Shown in pieces: positions 26,682-34,861 of a DNA stretch of 64,000 bases. Source of the stretch: Bermanella sp049115935 (GTDB taxonomy: Bacteria > Pseudomonadota > Gammaproteobacteria > Pseudomonadales > Oceanobacteraceae); NCBI GenBank assembly GCA_049115935.1, contig JAGDZK010000041.1, positions 25,587 to 89,586 on the forward strand. The letters are read 5' to 3'. The notes beneath the pieces were generated by a model that searched no databases, had not been told where the DNA came from, and saw nothing but the letters and a program-made list of their open reading frames with translations. Each line of letters opens with the position of its first letter. The first letter of the stretch is position 1. The translations under genes and the position numbers were made by a program.

Positions 26682-27048
26682 ATGAAATTCTTACCTTATA
26701 CACTACTGGTCATGCTTGTTTGTTTTTTATCAAAAACCATAATGGGTAGAAAGATAAAAACAATAAATTTTGAAGGTTTAGCAAGCGAAAGGCTAGATAG
26801 ATACATATCCCAGCTGAAATCTGAAAATAAGGATATAAGCTATAAGTTCTCCAATTTAAAAGAATACTTTTAATAAAATAATATGGCATTTGAGAAGTCT
26901 GGAAGAAATTAGAGATGCTATAAAGACCGACTGCACGAAAATTAGTGGAGAAGGTGTAAGTCACAATGCTAAAGCAAAGTTTACTGTTTATAGAGATCCC
27001 ATTAAGAAATACATATACTTTTATATTGGTGATAATAACTATAATTAA
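26682..27048 (+). pseudogene. Cassette-borne unknown gene with one frameshift
   Basis: The first frame gives 63 residues and stops at TAA 26871-26873. Directly after it, the frame one base further on stays open to TAA 27046-27048 and gives a good protein-like sequence (continuing FNKIIWHLRSLEEI). Removing one T from the TTTT run at 26867-26871 would join both into a protein of about 121 residues with a hydrophobic N-terminus (residues 4-19). I recognise no family. It could be a real mutation, a programmed frameshift or a sequencing error. The AT-rich base use matches the other cassette. Confidence 0.6.
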
Positions 27049-27055
27049 GAAAAAG

Positions 27056-27062
27056 TCATAAC
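27056..27062 (+). other. R'' end of the second cassette's attC
   Basis: TCATAAC is the exact reverse complement of GTTATGA, the start of cassette 2. The remaining attC is not recognisable. A hairpin CTTGGG / CCCAAG (27074-27090) follows instead, which suggests truncation or decay. Confidence 0.55.
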
Positions 27063-27147
27063 AAAACCTTGCTTGGGTTAATCCCAAGAAGGAAGCGCTA
27101 AACACTACCAGTACCGTTTATTTTTAGCTCGTTCGCTGGGAATCAAC

Positions 27148-27588
27148 TTACAACCCTAGCTGATAACTATAAAACTCCAAATCTTTTTTATAACCTTCGC
27201 TTTCATAAAGTGCTTGTGCCGTTATGTTGTCGTGGGCGGTTTCAAGAGTGATGAATTTTGCCCCTGAGTGGATTGCAAATTGCTTTGCTTGTTGCAAAAG
27301 GGCACGCCCGATTGATTGACCACGGCCTTCTGGTGTAACAAATAAATCATACAGTACCCAGCGTTTGCTCATGCTGATGGATTCCCACGTGGGGTATAGT
27401 TGTACAAAACCCTGTGCTTGGTTGTCTTGTTGGGCTAAAAAGATAACGGATTCATTATTGTCTAGGTTGTTCTTTAAAAATTGTGTGGCGGCATTTAGGT
27501 TGGATTGTTGTTTATAAAATTGTCGGTAAGCATCAAATAGTCTTGCAAGGTCATCAAGGTGTTGGATGTTGGCTTGTATGATGGCCAT
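27148..27588 (-). CDS. GNAT-family N-acetyltransferase
   Basis: A 146-aa single-domain GNAT protein. Motif A reads LYDLFVTPEGRGQSIGRALL near residues 79-98, followed by ITLETAHDNITAQALYESEGY. The substrate is unknown. It is the first core-type gene right of the integron cassettes and ends 86 bases from the R'' remnant. Confidence 0.82.
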   Translation of the reverse strand: MAIIQANIQHLDDLARLFDAYRQFYKQQSNLNAATQFLKNNLDNNESVIFLAQQDNQAQGFVQLYPTWESISMSKRWVLYDLFVTPEGRGQSIGRALLQQAKQFAIHSGAKFITLETAHDNITAQALYESEGYKKDLEFYSYQLGL

Positions 27589-27608
27589 GATTTGCTTTCC
27601 TTTGGTTG

Positions 27609-27645
27609 TAAAAAAAGGCGCTACTTTTCAGTAGCGCCTTTTTTA
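27609..27645. terminator. Terminator after the aldehyde dehydrogenase gene
   Basis: An AAAAAAGGCGCTAC / GTAGCGCCTTTTTT stem of 14 bp with a short loop. It serves the aldehyde dehydrogenase gene that ends 12 bases away on the minus strand. Confidence 0.85.
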
Positions 27646-27656
27646 TGGATTTGAAT

Positions 27657-29150
27657 TTAGTTTAACTCAATCCAAGTGGTTTTTAGTTCGGTGTAATCAT
27701 CCATAGCGTGCAGTGATTTATCACGGCCATTGCCGGATTCTTTAAAACCACCAAAAGGTACGGTGATGTCGCCACCAAAATAGTTGTTTACACCCATGGT
27801 GCCGGTGCGCACGCCTTTGGCCACTTTAAGGGCGGTGTTGATGTTGTTGCTCCACACGGCGCCAGCTAAGCCGTAAGGGGAGTCGTTGGCAATGCGAATG
27901 GCATCGGCTTCGTCTTTGAATTTAATTACCGACATAACTGGGCCAAAAATTTCTTCTTGGGCAATGCGCATGCTGTTGTCTACGTCGGCAAAAATAGTGG
28001 GTTCGTGGTAGTAGCCACCGGTTTCGTTTTGTGTGACTTTGCCGCCGAGTACTAAACGTGCACCTTCTTCTTGGCCAATTTTTACGTAACGTTGAATGTT
28101 TTCAAGTTGGCTTGGGTTGATGATGGCGCCCATGCGATTGTTTAAATCCAGTGGGTTGCCTTCTTTCCATGTTTTAGCGTGTTCAATGACCTTGGCTAAA
28201 AATGTGTCGTAAATGCTTTCTTGTATTAATAAGCGTGTGCCAGCGGTACAGGTTTGGCCACAGTTGTAAAAACCGGCAACCGCTGCCATTTCGGCGGCGC
28301 TTTCTAAATCGGCATCGGCAAATACGATGTTGGCACTTTTACCGCCCAATTCTAAAAAGGTACGTTTAAGATTAGATTGACCGGCGTATTGCATTAATAA
28401 CTTGCCTACGTTGGTTGAACCGGTGAAGGTTTGGCCGTCGATGTCTGGGTGCAATGAAAGATGCTTGCCTAAATTAATACCGTCGCCTGTCAGTACATTT
28501 AATACGCCATCGGGAAGACCTGCTTCGGTGGCCAGTTGTGCAATGCGTAATGCGGTCATTGGGGTTTTAGGGTCCGGTTTTAAAATAACCGAGTTGCCGG
28601 TGGCAAGGGCCGGGGCTAACTTCCATGCGGTGGTTGATAGCGGGAAGTTCCACGGCACAATGGCCAATACCACACCAAGTGGTAAACGCTCAATTAACGC
28701 TATGGTGTTGTGAGCAGTTGGGGCGATCTCTTCGTATACTTTGTCGATGGCTTCGGCGGTCCAGCGAATGGTGTTTAATGCGCTTGGTACATCAATATCA
28801 AAGGTGTCACTGATGGGTTTGCCAGCATCTAAACTTTCAAGTAGAGCGATTTCAGCGTGGTTGTCTTCAATTAACTGGGCCCAGCGTAATAGAATTTTTT
28901 TACGTTCACCCGGTGCCATTTGTGACCACACACCGCTTTCAAATGTATCGCGGGCGTTTTTGACGGCAATGTCGGCGTCTTCTGGAGAGCAATCAGCCAC
29001 TTGAGTGATAATTTGGCCATTGGCAGGGTTGATGGTGGCTTCGGTTTTACCGGTTACAGAATCAACATTTTTACCATTAATGATGGCTTGGTTTGGGTAC
29101 TGGGTGGTTTTTGCTAGTTCTGCCCAGTTAATGCTGTTTACGTCTGACAT
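27657..29150 (-). CDS. puuC: NAD-dependent aldehyde dehydrogenase, PuuC/KauB-like
   Basis: A 497-aa aldehyde dehydrogenase. The catalytic Cys is in NCGQTCTAGTR near residue 300 and the general-base Glu in LELGGKSANIVF near 268; LAIVPWNFPL lies near 167. The closest type is the gamma-glutamyl-aminobutyraldehyde and aminoaldehyde dehydrogenases used in polyamine breakdown. Next to a BauR-like regulator and beta-alanine genes, it could oxidise 3-aminopropanal to beta-alanine. That assignment is inference from context. Confidence 0.82.
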   Translation of the reverse strand: MSDVNSINWAELAKTTQYPNQAIINGKNVDSVTGKTEATINPANGQIITQVADCSPEDADIAVKNARDTFESGVWSQMAPGERKKILLRWAQLIEDNHAEIALLESLDAGKPISDTFDIDVPSALNTIRWTAEAIDKVYEEIAPTAHNTIALIERLPLGVVLAIVPWNFPLSTTAWKLAPALATGNSVILKPDPKTPMTALRIAQLATEAGLPDGVLNVLTGDGINLGKHLSLHPDIDGQTFTGSTNVGKLLMQYAGQSNLKRTFLELGGKSANIVFADADLESAAEMAAVAGFYNCGQTCTAGTRLLIQESIYDTFLAKVIEHAKTWKEGNPLDLNNRMGAIINPSQLENIQRYVKIGQEEGARLVLGGKVTQNETGGYYHEPTIFADVDNSMRIAQEEIFGPVMSVIKFKDEADAIRIANDSPYGLAGAVWSNNINTALKVAKGVRTGTMGVNNYFGGDITVPFGGFKESGNGRDKSLHAMDDYTELKTTWIELN

Positions 29151-29318
29151 AATGATTCTCGTATTTCTAAATTCGGTTTAGGCCGTTTTGGGTTGCCCCG
29201 TGACAAAAACGGTTTTTATATGGTTTCTATCTTGCTGGTGTGGTGCACCAGTGTCTATATAACTTGGTAGGTAGATAAACTGAGTTTAGTGCTGTTTTGT
29301 CTGTTTCGTTTTGCTCTT

Positions 29319-30272
29319 TTAGGCTTTGTCTAATTCTTCTAAGTAAGCATCTAAAATCAAATTATTCATAGCCCCTTTGCGTGTTATTGCCGAAAAATGT
29401 GTATGAAAAAACCGGCTGTGCTCACCAATTGCTCGTAATTTGTCTTGTGATACCCAGCGCTCTGCAAAATGGGTGGGTAAAAAGCCTAAAAAGCGGCCGG
29501 TTAAAATCAAAAATGCGATGCCTTCACGGTCACTGCTGGTGGCACTGACTTTTAACATGGTTTGTTGTTGTTTGATGTCCACCGGTTGAGGGTAGTTTGG
29601 TAAAACGGCATCGTATTGGGATAACGCTTGATCGCTAATGTGTTCTAACTCTTGGTCAAATAATGGGTGCTGATCCGAGCAATACAAGAGTGATTTTTCT
29701 TTATATAAAGGGCGGTAGTTTAAACCCGGTAGCGAGCGAAGATCCGGCACTACCCCAATATGCAGGTGGCCATCTAACACGGCGGTTTCAATGTCGCTCG
29801 GTGGCATCATGCGAATGTTAATGATCACTTGAGGCGCTCGATGTTTAAGGGTGCTTAAGGCTTGGGTGATGCGCATTTGGGGAATGGTCACCATGTTGTC
29901 GGTGATGCCAATATTTAAGTCGCCAATTAAGTCGGTGTTAATGGCATTTATTTGGGATTTAAAGGTTTCTAGGCTGGTTAATAATTGCAGAGCACTTTGA
30001 TAGACCTGTGTACCTTGCTCGGTAACTGAAAACCCAGAGCGCCCGCGCAGGCACAGTTTCATGTTAAGCAGCGATTCTAATTCGCTCATGGCTAGGCTGA
30101 TGGCGGGGCGGCTAATGTTAAGTTCAACTTCGGCGGGGGCAAAGCCTCCGGCTTCAACCACGGTTTTGAAGATGCGAAGCAACCTGATGTGTGCGTCGCC
30201 GATCTGGCGGGGCAGTAAGTTCTTGTTTTTACTCATAATTTGAATAAATGGCCATATTTTGTGTTTGCTCAT
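29319..30272 (-). CDS. bauR: LysR-family regulator, BauR-like
   Basis: A 317-aa LysR regulator. The helix-turn-helix reads LLRIFKTVVEAGGFAPAEVE, then ISRPAISLAMSELES and RGRSGFSVTEQG. The start is at ATG 30272 or, 12 codons later, at 30236; neither has a clear ribosome-binding site. It is divergent from the beta-alanine transaminase gene, the same arrangement as bauR and bauA of Pseudomonas. The intergenic region holds a dyad (30286-30312) that could be its binding site. Confidence 0.8.
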   Translation of the reverse strand: MSKHKIWPFIQIMSKNKNLLPRQIGDAHIRLLRIFKTVVEAGGFAPAEVELNISRPAISLAMSELESLLNMKLCLRGRSGFSVTEQGTQVYQSALQLLTSLETFKSQINAINTDLIGDLNIGITDNMVTIPQMRITQALSTLKHRAPQVIINIRMMPPSDIETAVLDGHLHIGVVPDLRSLPGLNYRPLYKEKSLLYCSDQHPLFDQELEHISDQALSQYDAVLPNYPQPVDIKQQQTMLKVSATSSDREGIAFLILTGRFLGFLPTHFAERWVSQDKLRAIGEHSRFFHTHFSAITRKGAMNNLILDAYLEELDKA

Positions 30273-30285
30273 TGTTCATGAGCTA

Positions 30286-30312
30286 GTTAGATAAGTAAAC
30301 ACTTAAGCTAAC
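30286..30312. promoter_or_regulatory. Dyad-symmetric candidate LysR site between bauR and bauA
   Basis: GTTAG at 30286-30290 pairs with CTAAC at 30308-30312, and AAGT at 30293 pairs with ACTT at 30301, around nearly the same centre. An AT-rich stretch (TATAAATATAGAAT) follows toward bauA. Confidence 0.45.
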
Positions 30313-30405
30313 TTTATAAATATAGAATTTATTAATCTAATGCAGGGATGAATAATGAGCCTATTCTCAACATAACCTTAAAGTCGTCTCGACCTAGGAA
30401 CACCC

Positions 30406-31743
30406 ATGAGCGATAACAATAAATACGCAGGCTTAAGCCAAGAGCAGCTAGACAGCCATTGGATGCCTTTCACCGGTAACCGCCAGTTTAAACAAGACCC
30501 TCGTTTAATTGTGAGCGCAGAAGGTCGCTACTATACAGACGCTCAAGGCCGTAAAATTTTTGATGGTTTATCCGGTTTATGGACATGTGGCTTGGGCCAT
30601 AGCCGCCCAGAAATTACCGAGGCCATTGCCAAGCAAGCCAAAGAGTTGGACTACTCACCAGCGTTTCAGTTTGGTCACCCAAAAGCATTTGAATTGTCAC
30701 ATCGCATTACTCAGTTCACCCCAAGCGGTTTGAACCGTGTGTTTTTTACCGGCTCTGGTTCTGAGTCTGTTGAAACCGCGCTTAAAATTGCGCGCGGTTA
30801 TTGGCGTAAAAAAGGTCAACCTGCCAAGACCCGCTTTATTGGTCGTTCAAAGGGTTATCACGGTGTGAACTTTGGTGGTATTTCGGTGGGAGGGATTGGC
30901 CCTAACCGTGCAATTTATGGACAAGGTATTGAGGCGGCCCATTTACCTCACACCATGTTGGCTGAAAATGCGTTTTCGAAAGGGTTGCCAAGTGAAGGCG
31001 CTTACCTTGCTGATGATTTAGAGCAGCTCATTGCCATTTATGATGCATCCAATGTAGCGGCTGTGATTGTGGAGCCGGTGGCCGGTTCGGCGGGTGTGAT
31101 TCCACCACCAGTGGGTTATTTAAAGCGTTTACGCGAATTGTGCACAAAACACGATATCTTGTTGATTTTTGATGAGGTCATCACCGCGTTTGGTCGCATG
31201 GGTTCAAAAACCGGTGCAGAAGAGTTTGATGTGGTACCGGATATTATGACCACAGCAAAACAGCTAACCAATGGTGTGGTGCCAATGGGAGCGGTGATTG
31301 CGAAACAAGAAATTTACGATACCTTTATGGAACAAGGTGGCCCAGACTATATGTTAGAGCTGCCACACGGTTATACCTATTCGGCACACCCTGTTGCGTG
31401 TGCGGCCGGTCTTGCGTCATTGGATTTATTAGAAAAAGAACAATTGCCTCAACGGGTAAAAGCCATGGCACCACAGTTTGAAGAAATGTTGCATGGCTTA
31501 AAAGGCACTCAGCACATTACCGATATCCGTAACTACGGTTTTGCAGGTGCCATGACGGTTGCTGCTAAAGATGGTCAGCCTGCATTGCGTCCTTATGAAA
31601 TTGCCATGAAGATGTGGCAGAAGGGTTTTTATGTGCGTTATGGTGGCGACACGATTCAGCTAGGTTTGCCATTCACTACAGAGCTTGAAGAAATTGATAG
31701 CTTGATTAATGCCTTAGGCGAATCCTTTAACGAGGTGGATTGA
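30406..31743 (+). CDS. bauA: Beta-alanine (omega-amino acid)-pyruvate transaminase
   Basis: A 445-aa class-III PLP aminotransferase. DSHWMPFTGNRQF at the start and GLSGLWTCGLGH are typical of omega-amino acid:pyruvate transaminases. FDEVITAFGRMG and the PLP lysine in TTAKQLTNG (residue 285) follow. The product of beta-alanine is malonate semialdehyde, which the downstream dehydrogenase converts to acetyl-CoA. TAGGAA before ATG supports the start. Divergent bauR is the likely activator. Confidence 0.92.
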   Translation: MSDNNKYAGLSQEQLDSHWMPFTGNRQFKQDPRLIVSAEGRYYTDAQGRKIFDGLSGLWTCGLGHSRPEITEAIAKQAKELDYSPAFQFGHPKAFELSHRITQFTPSGLNRVFFTGSGSESVETALKIARGYWRKKGQPAKTRFIGRSKGYHGVNFGGISVGGIGPNRAIYGQGIEAAHLPHTMLAENAFSKGLPSEGAYLADDLEQLIAIYDASNVAAVIVEPVAGSAGVIPPPVGYLKRLRELCTKHDILLIFDEVITAFGRMGSKTGAEEFDVVPDIMTTAKQLTNGVVPMGAVIAKQEIYDTFMEQGGPDYMLELPHGYTYSAHPVACAAGLASLDLLEKEQLPQRVKAMAPQFEEMLHGLKGTQHITDIRNYGFAGAMTVAAKDGQPALRPYEIAMKMWQKGFYVRYGGDTIQLGLPFTTELEEIDSLINALGESFNEVD

Positions 31744-31755
31744 TTTTTATTTATT

Positions 31756-32016
31756 TGTGGGAGGGCGCTTGCGCGCGATAGGGGGGATCAATTTATCGGG
31801 CGCGGGGGCACCCTCGTACAGTTTTTAGAAGCACATTGTAGGAGGGTGCCCCGCGCCCGATAAAACAAACAACAAAAGTAGGAGGCTGCTTGCAGGCGAC
31901 TGAGTAAAAACCTTGTCGCGCGCAAGCGCCCTCCCACAGATTTAAGAGACAAATTGTAGGAGGCTGCTTGCAGGCGACCAAGTAACAAAGCTGTCGCCTG
32001 CATGCAGCCTCCTACA
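31756..32016. repeat. Mosaic array of two REP families between bauA and bauC
   Basis: Seven REP units lie in a 333-base gap. Family A (the RAYT type) lies at 31796-31821 and, inverted, at 31837-31860. Family B has a GTGGGAGGGCGCTTGCGCGCGA form at 31756-31778, its inverse at 31916-31938, and the GTAGGAGGCTGCTTGCAGGCGAC form at 31878-31900, 31955-31978 and, inverted, 31993-32016. Family A forms one hairpin nested inside the outer pair of family B. Confidence 0.9.
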
Positions 32017-32076
32017 ACAGCAGTTTATAAAATTTAAAAGATTTAAAGAATTTAATAATAGGTAAAGGTAAAAAAC

Positions 32077-33579
32077 ATGAACGTAGTTGGTCATTTAATT
32101 AACGGCACTCTTATACACACTGGGGTAAACGACACGGCTCGCACCCAAGACGTATTTAATCCTGCAACCGGTAAAGCAGAAAAAAAAGTGGCATTAGCGT
32201 CTAAGCAAACCACGGAGCAAGCCATCGCAGCAGCGCAAGCGGCTTACCCAGAATGGCGCAATACCCCGGCCATTAAACGTGCCCGTATTATGTTTCGCTT
32301 TAAAGAGTTGTTAGAAGCCAACGCCGATAAAATTTGCAAAATGATTGGTGAAGAGCACGGTAAAATTTCTCACGATGCCGCCGGTGAATTACAACGCGGT
32401 ATCGAAAATGTTGAATTTGCCTGTGGCGCGCCAGAGCTTTTAAAAGGCGAACACAGCCGTAACGTAGGCCCAGGTATTGATTCTTGGAGCGAGTTCCAAC
32501 CATTAGGTGTGGTGGCAGGTATTACACCGTTTAACTTTCCAGCCATGGTGCCAATGTGGATGTTCCCGCTGGCGATTGTGTGCGGTAATACATTTGTACT
32601 TAAGCCGTCTGAGCGTGATCCGTCTTCTACTTTATATATTGCGCAACTGTTGCAAGAAGCAGGTTTACCAGATGGTGTTATGAACGTGGTAAACGGTGAT
32701 AAAGAATCGGTAGACGTTTTACTTACCGACGAGCGTGTGAAAGCGGTGAGTTTTGTGGGTTCAACGCCAATTGCGGAATACATTTACGCAACGGCCAATG
32801 CACACGGCAAACGTTGTCAGGCATTGGGTGGTGCTAAAAACCACGCGATTGTGATGCCAGATGCGGATATCGATAACGCCGTTAACCAACTATTAGGCGC
32901 TGCGTTTGGTTCATCCGGTGAGCGTTGCATGGCGTTGTCGGTTGCAGTGGCGGTAGGCGATGAAGCAGGTGATGCACTGGTGAGCAAAATGAAAGAGGCC
33001 ATGTCGGGTTTAACCGTGGGTGCGTTCTCAAATGCATCAAACGATTTTGGCCCAGTGATTACCGCAGCACACAAAGAAAAAGTACAAGGCTACATCACAT
33101 CCGCTGAAAAAGACGGCGCTAAAATTGTAGTGGATGGCCGTGACCCTAAAGTAGAAGGTTATGAGGACGGCTTCTTTGTTGGTGCAACCTTGATTGATAA
33201 CGTGACAGCGAATATGGACAGCTACGAAGCTGAAATTTTTGGCCCTGTGTTACAAGTGGTGCGTGTAAAAACCATGGAAGAAGCCATGAAGCTAATCAAC
33301 GATCACGAATACGGTAACGGTACCTGTATCTTTACCCGTGACGGTGAAGCGGCTCGTTATTTCTCTGATAACATTCAAGTGGGCATGGTGGGCATTAACG
33401 TACCACTACCTGTGCCAGTGGCGTACCACAGCTTTGGTGGTTGGAAGCGTTCATTGTTTGGTGATCTTCACGCATACGGCCCAGATGGTGTGCGTTTTTA
33501 CACCAAGCGTAAAACTATTACTCAGCGCTGGCCTTCAAGTGGCGTGCGTGAAGGTGTGAGCATGTCTTTTCCGAGTTAA
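32077..33579 (+). CDS. mmsA: CoA-acylating (methyl)malonate-semialdehyde dehydrogenase
   Basis: A 500-aa aldehyde dehydrogenase of the MmsA/BauC type, converting malonate semialdehyde (3-oxopropanoate) or methylmalonate semialdehyde with CoA to acetyl- or propionyl-CoA. Landmarks are GVVAGITPFNFPAMVPMWMF, the catalytic Cys in SGERCMALS at residue 284 and the MmsA-type end SFGGWKRSLFGD. A Gly stands where NAD-only dehydrogenases have Glu268 (LGGAKNH), as in this family. AAAGGT before the ATG supports the start. It completes the beta-alanine route with bauA but is separated from it by the REP array. Confidence 0.92.
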   Translation: MNVVGHLINGTLIHTGVNDTARTQDVFNPATGKAEKKVALASKQTTEQAIAAAQAAYPEWRNTPAIKRARIMFRFKELLEANADKICKMIGEEHGKISHDAAGELQRGIENVEFACGAPELLKGEHSRNVGPGIDSWSEFQPLGVVAGITPFNFPAMVPMWMFPLAIVCGNTFVLKPSERDPSSTLYIAQLLQEAGLPDGVMNVVNGDKESVDVLLTDERVKAVSFVGSTPIAEYIYATANAHGKRCQALGGAKNHAIVMPDADIDNAVNQLLGAAFGSSGERCMALSVAVAVGDEAGDALVSKMKEAMSGLTVGAFSNASNDFGPVITAAHKEKVQGYITSAEKDGAKIVVDGRDPKVEGYEDGFFVGATLIDNVTANMDSYEAEIFGPVLQVVRVKTMEEAMKLINDHEYGNGTCIFTRDGEAARYFSDNIQVGMVGINVPLPVPVAYHSFGGWKRSLFGDLHAYGPDGVRFYTKRKTITQRWPSSGVREGVSMSFPS

Positions 33580-33612
33580 TAACTTGATAGTTAATTATTA
33601 GTTATATTGAAG

Positions 33613-33641
33613 CCGCAGCCTTTTAGGTTGCGGTTTTTTTA
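33613..33641 (+). terminator. Terminator after mmsA
   Basis: A CCGCAGCC / GGTTGCGG stem with one G-T pair and a TTTTTTT tail. Confidence 0.82.
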
Positions 33642-33792
33642 TATTTGAAATTCACCACACCACAATAGGAATAAATGCGTTGCTTTAAAGCAGCCTTAAA
33701 AATTGCATTGAGTATTAGCAGCTTGGGCTGATAATGTAACCAGTGTGAGGTGAGAACCGCTTGTTAATTAATAGTTTTGAATAGAGATGATT

Positions 33793-34275
33793 ATGACCAC
33801 GGATGTTGTTGTCGCAAATTATGAGAATGAAAATCACGCCAAAGATATTGTTTTATTATTAAACGATTATGCCAAAGACCCAATGGGTGGTGGCGAGCCG
33901 TTAACCCAGCGAGTGCAGGCAAGCCTTGTATGTGAATTGGCGAAGTTACCTCATGCGTTTAGTGTGATTGCATATGTAGGTGGTGAGCCAGCTGGTTTAG
34001 CTAATTGTTTTATGGGATTTTCAACATTTAAATGTAAACCCTTGATTAATATTCATGATTTGAGTGTGGTTGAGCAGTTTAGAGGACAAGGTATTAGCCA
34101 AGCCTTACTGGCGAAAGTTGAAGAACAAGCCAAAATTAAAGGCTGCTGTAAGGTGACGCTGGAAGTATTAGAGGGTAATGAGGCTGCTCGTCATTCATAT
34201 CTTAAGTTTGGCTTTGATGGTTATGAGCTTGACCCTAAAATGGGTAAAGCATTATTTTGGCAAAAAGTGCTTTAA
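33793..34275 (+). CDS. GNAT-family N-acetyltransferase, first of a pair
   Basis: A 160-aa GNAT protein with motif A IHDLSVVEQFRGQGISQALL near residues 92-111 and the end LEVLEGNEAARHSYLKFGF. I use the ATG at 33793, which has AGAG at a proper distance; another ATG two codons earlier has no room for one. Its stop is four bases before the next GNAT start, so the two are one transcript. Substrate unknown. Confidence 0.82.
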   Translation: MTTDVVVANYENENHAKDIVLLLNDYAKDPMGGGEPLTQRVQASLVCELAKLPHAFSVIAYVGGEPAGLANCFMGFSTFKCKPLINIHDLSVVEQFRGQGISQALLAKVEEQAKIKGCCKVTLEVLEGNEAARHSYLKFGFDGYELDPKMGKALFWQKVL

Positions 34276-34279
34276 GAGT

Positions 34280-34804
34280 ATGTCTAACTTGCAAGATGAC
34301 GGATTCCAAACGAGTCGTTTAAACGTTGTGCCGATTGCAAAGTTTGAACAACATTGTGAGCAAGATACCTTGTTGACGGATATTATTGCTATTTTGACTC
34401 CAGCAGTGGTTGAAGAGTTGCCAGTGTATTTTCAAAATATTACTTCAGCTAAACACGCGCAATACTGGCTAAGTGAAATGAAACGCGAAAGCCGTTTATA
34501 TGTGGTGACATCGGCCGATACGAATAAAATGCTTGGATTTTTGTTTTTATATGAAACTCAAAATGATGTGATGCATTTGGGTTATGTTATTAGTGAAGAA
34601 TGTTGGGGGAATGGCTTTGCCACTGAGCTATTAAAGGAGTTGGTTGCTTACTGTCGCCAGCATAATGTAGTGAGTGAGCTAGTAGGGGGTGTGAGTGATA
34701 AAAACACAGCATCTATTAAAGTACTAAATAAGGCGGGTTTTATAAAAAGCGCGCCCAATGATGAGGGCGTTTGTTTTTACTATTACTTGTTTAATCAAAA
34801 GTAA
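34280..34804 (+). CDS. GNAT-family N-acetyltransferase, RimJ-like, second of a pair
   Basis: A 174-aa protein of the RimJ/RimL-type GNAT subgroup: TSRLNVVPI at the start, HLGYVISEECWGNGFATELL near residues 95-114 and ASIKVLNKAGF near 150. The frame extends back to 34178 inside the first GNAT gene; ATG 34280, with AAGAG upstream, is the better start. A terminator follows. Confidence 0.82.
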   Translation: MSNLQDDGFQTSRLNVVPIAKFEQHCEQDTLLTDIIAILTPAVVEELPVYFQNITSAKHAQYWLSEMKRESRLYVVTSADTNKMLGFLFLYETQNDVMHLGYVISEECWGNGFATELLKELVAYCRQHNVVSELVGGVSDKNTASIKVLNKAGFIKSAPNDEGVCFYYYLFNQK

Positions 34805-34827
34805 TAACAATATAGCGTCTTGTTAAG

Positions 34828-34856
34828 GCCCATCAGTTGATGGGCTTTTTGTTTTT
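34828..34856 (+). terminator. Terminator of the two-GNAT operon
   Basis: An 8-bp GCCCATCA / TGATGGGC stem followed by a T-tract. Confidence 0.82.
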
Positions 34857-34861
34857 CTACG

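Larger units (their letters stand above)
25240..27062 (+). mobile_element. Two integron gene cassettes without integrase (CALIN-type)
   Basis: Cassette 1 runs from 25240 to 26665 and carries two genes plus a complete attC. Cassette 2 begins at 26666 and carries one broken gene; only the R'' end (TCATAAC, 27056-27062) of its attC can be recognised. In each cassette the R'' motif is the exact reverse complement of that cassette's own G-TT start, which is the pairing made when a cassette circularises. No integron integrase gene is present in the window. Confidence 0.8.

Noticed and set aside
26710..27105. Antisense open frame of 131 codons over cassette 2
   Set aside because: The plus strand gives a better protein once one T is removed, in the direction expected for a cassette, and the antisense product is mostly low-quality hydrophobic sequence.
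31788..32003. Cysteine-rich open frames on the minus strand
   Set aside because: They are translations of the REP array and have no start signal.
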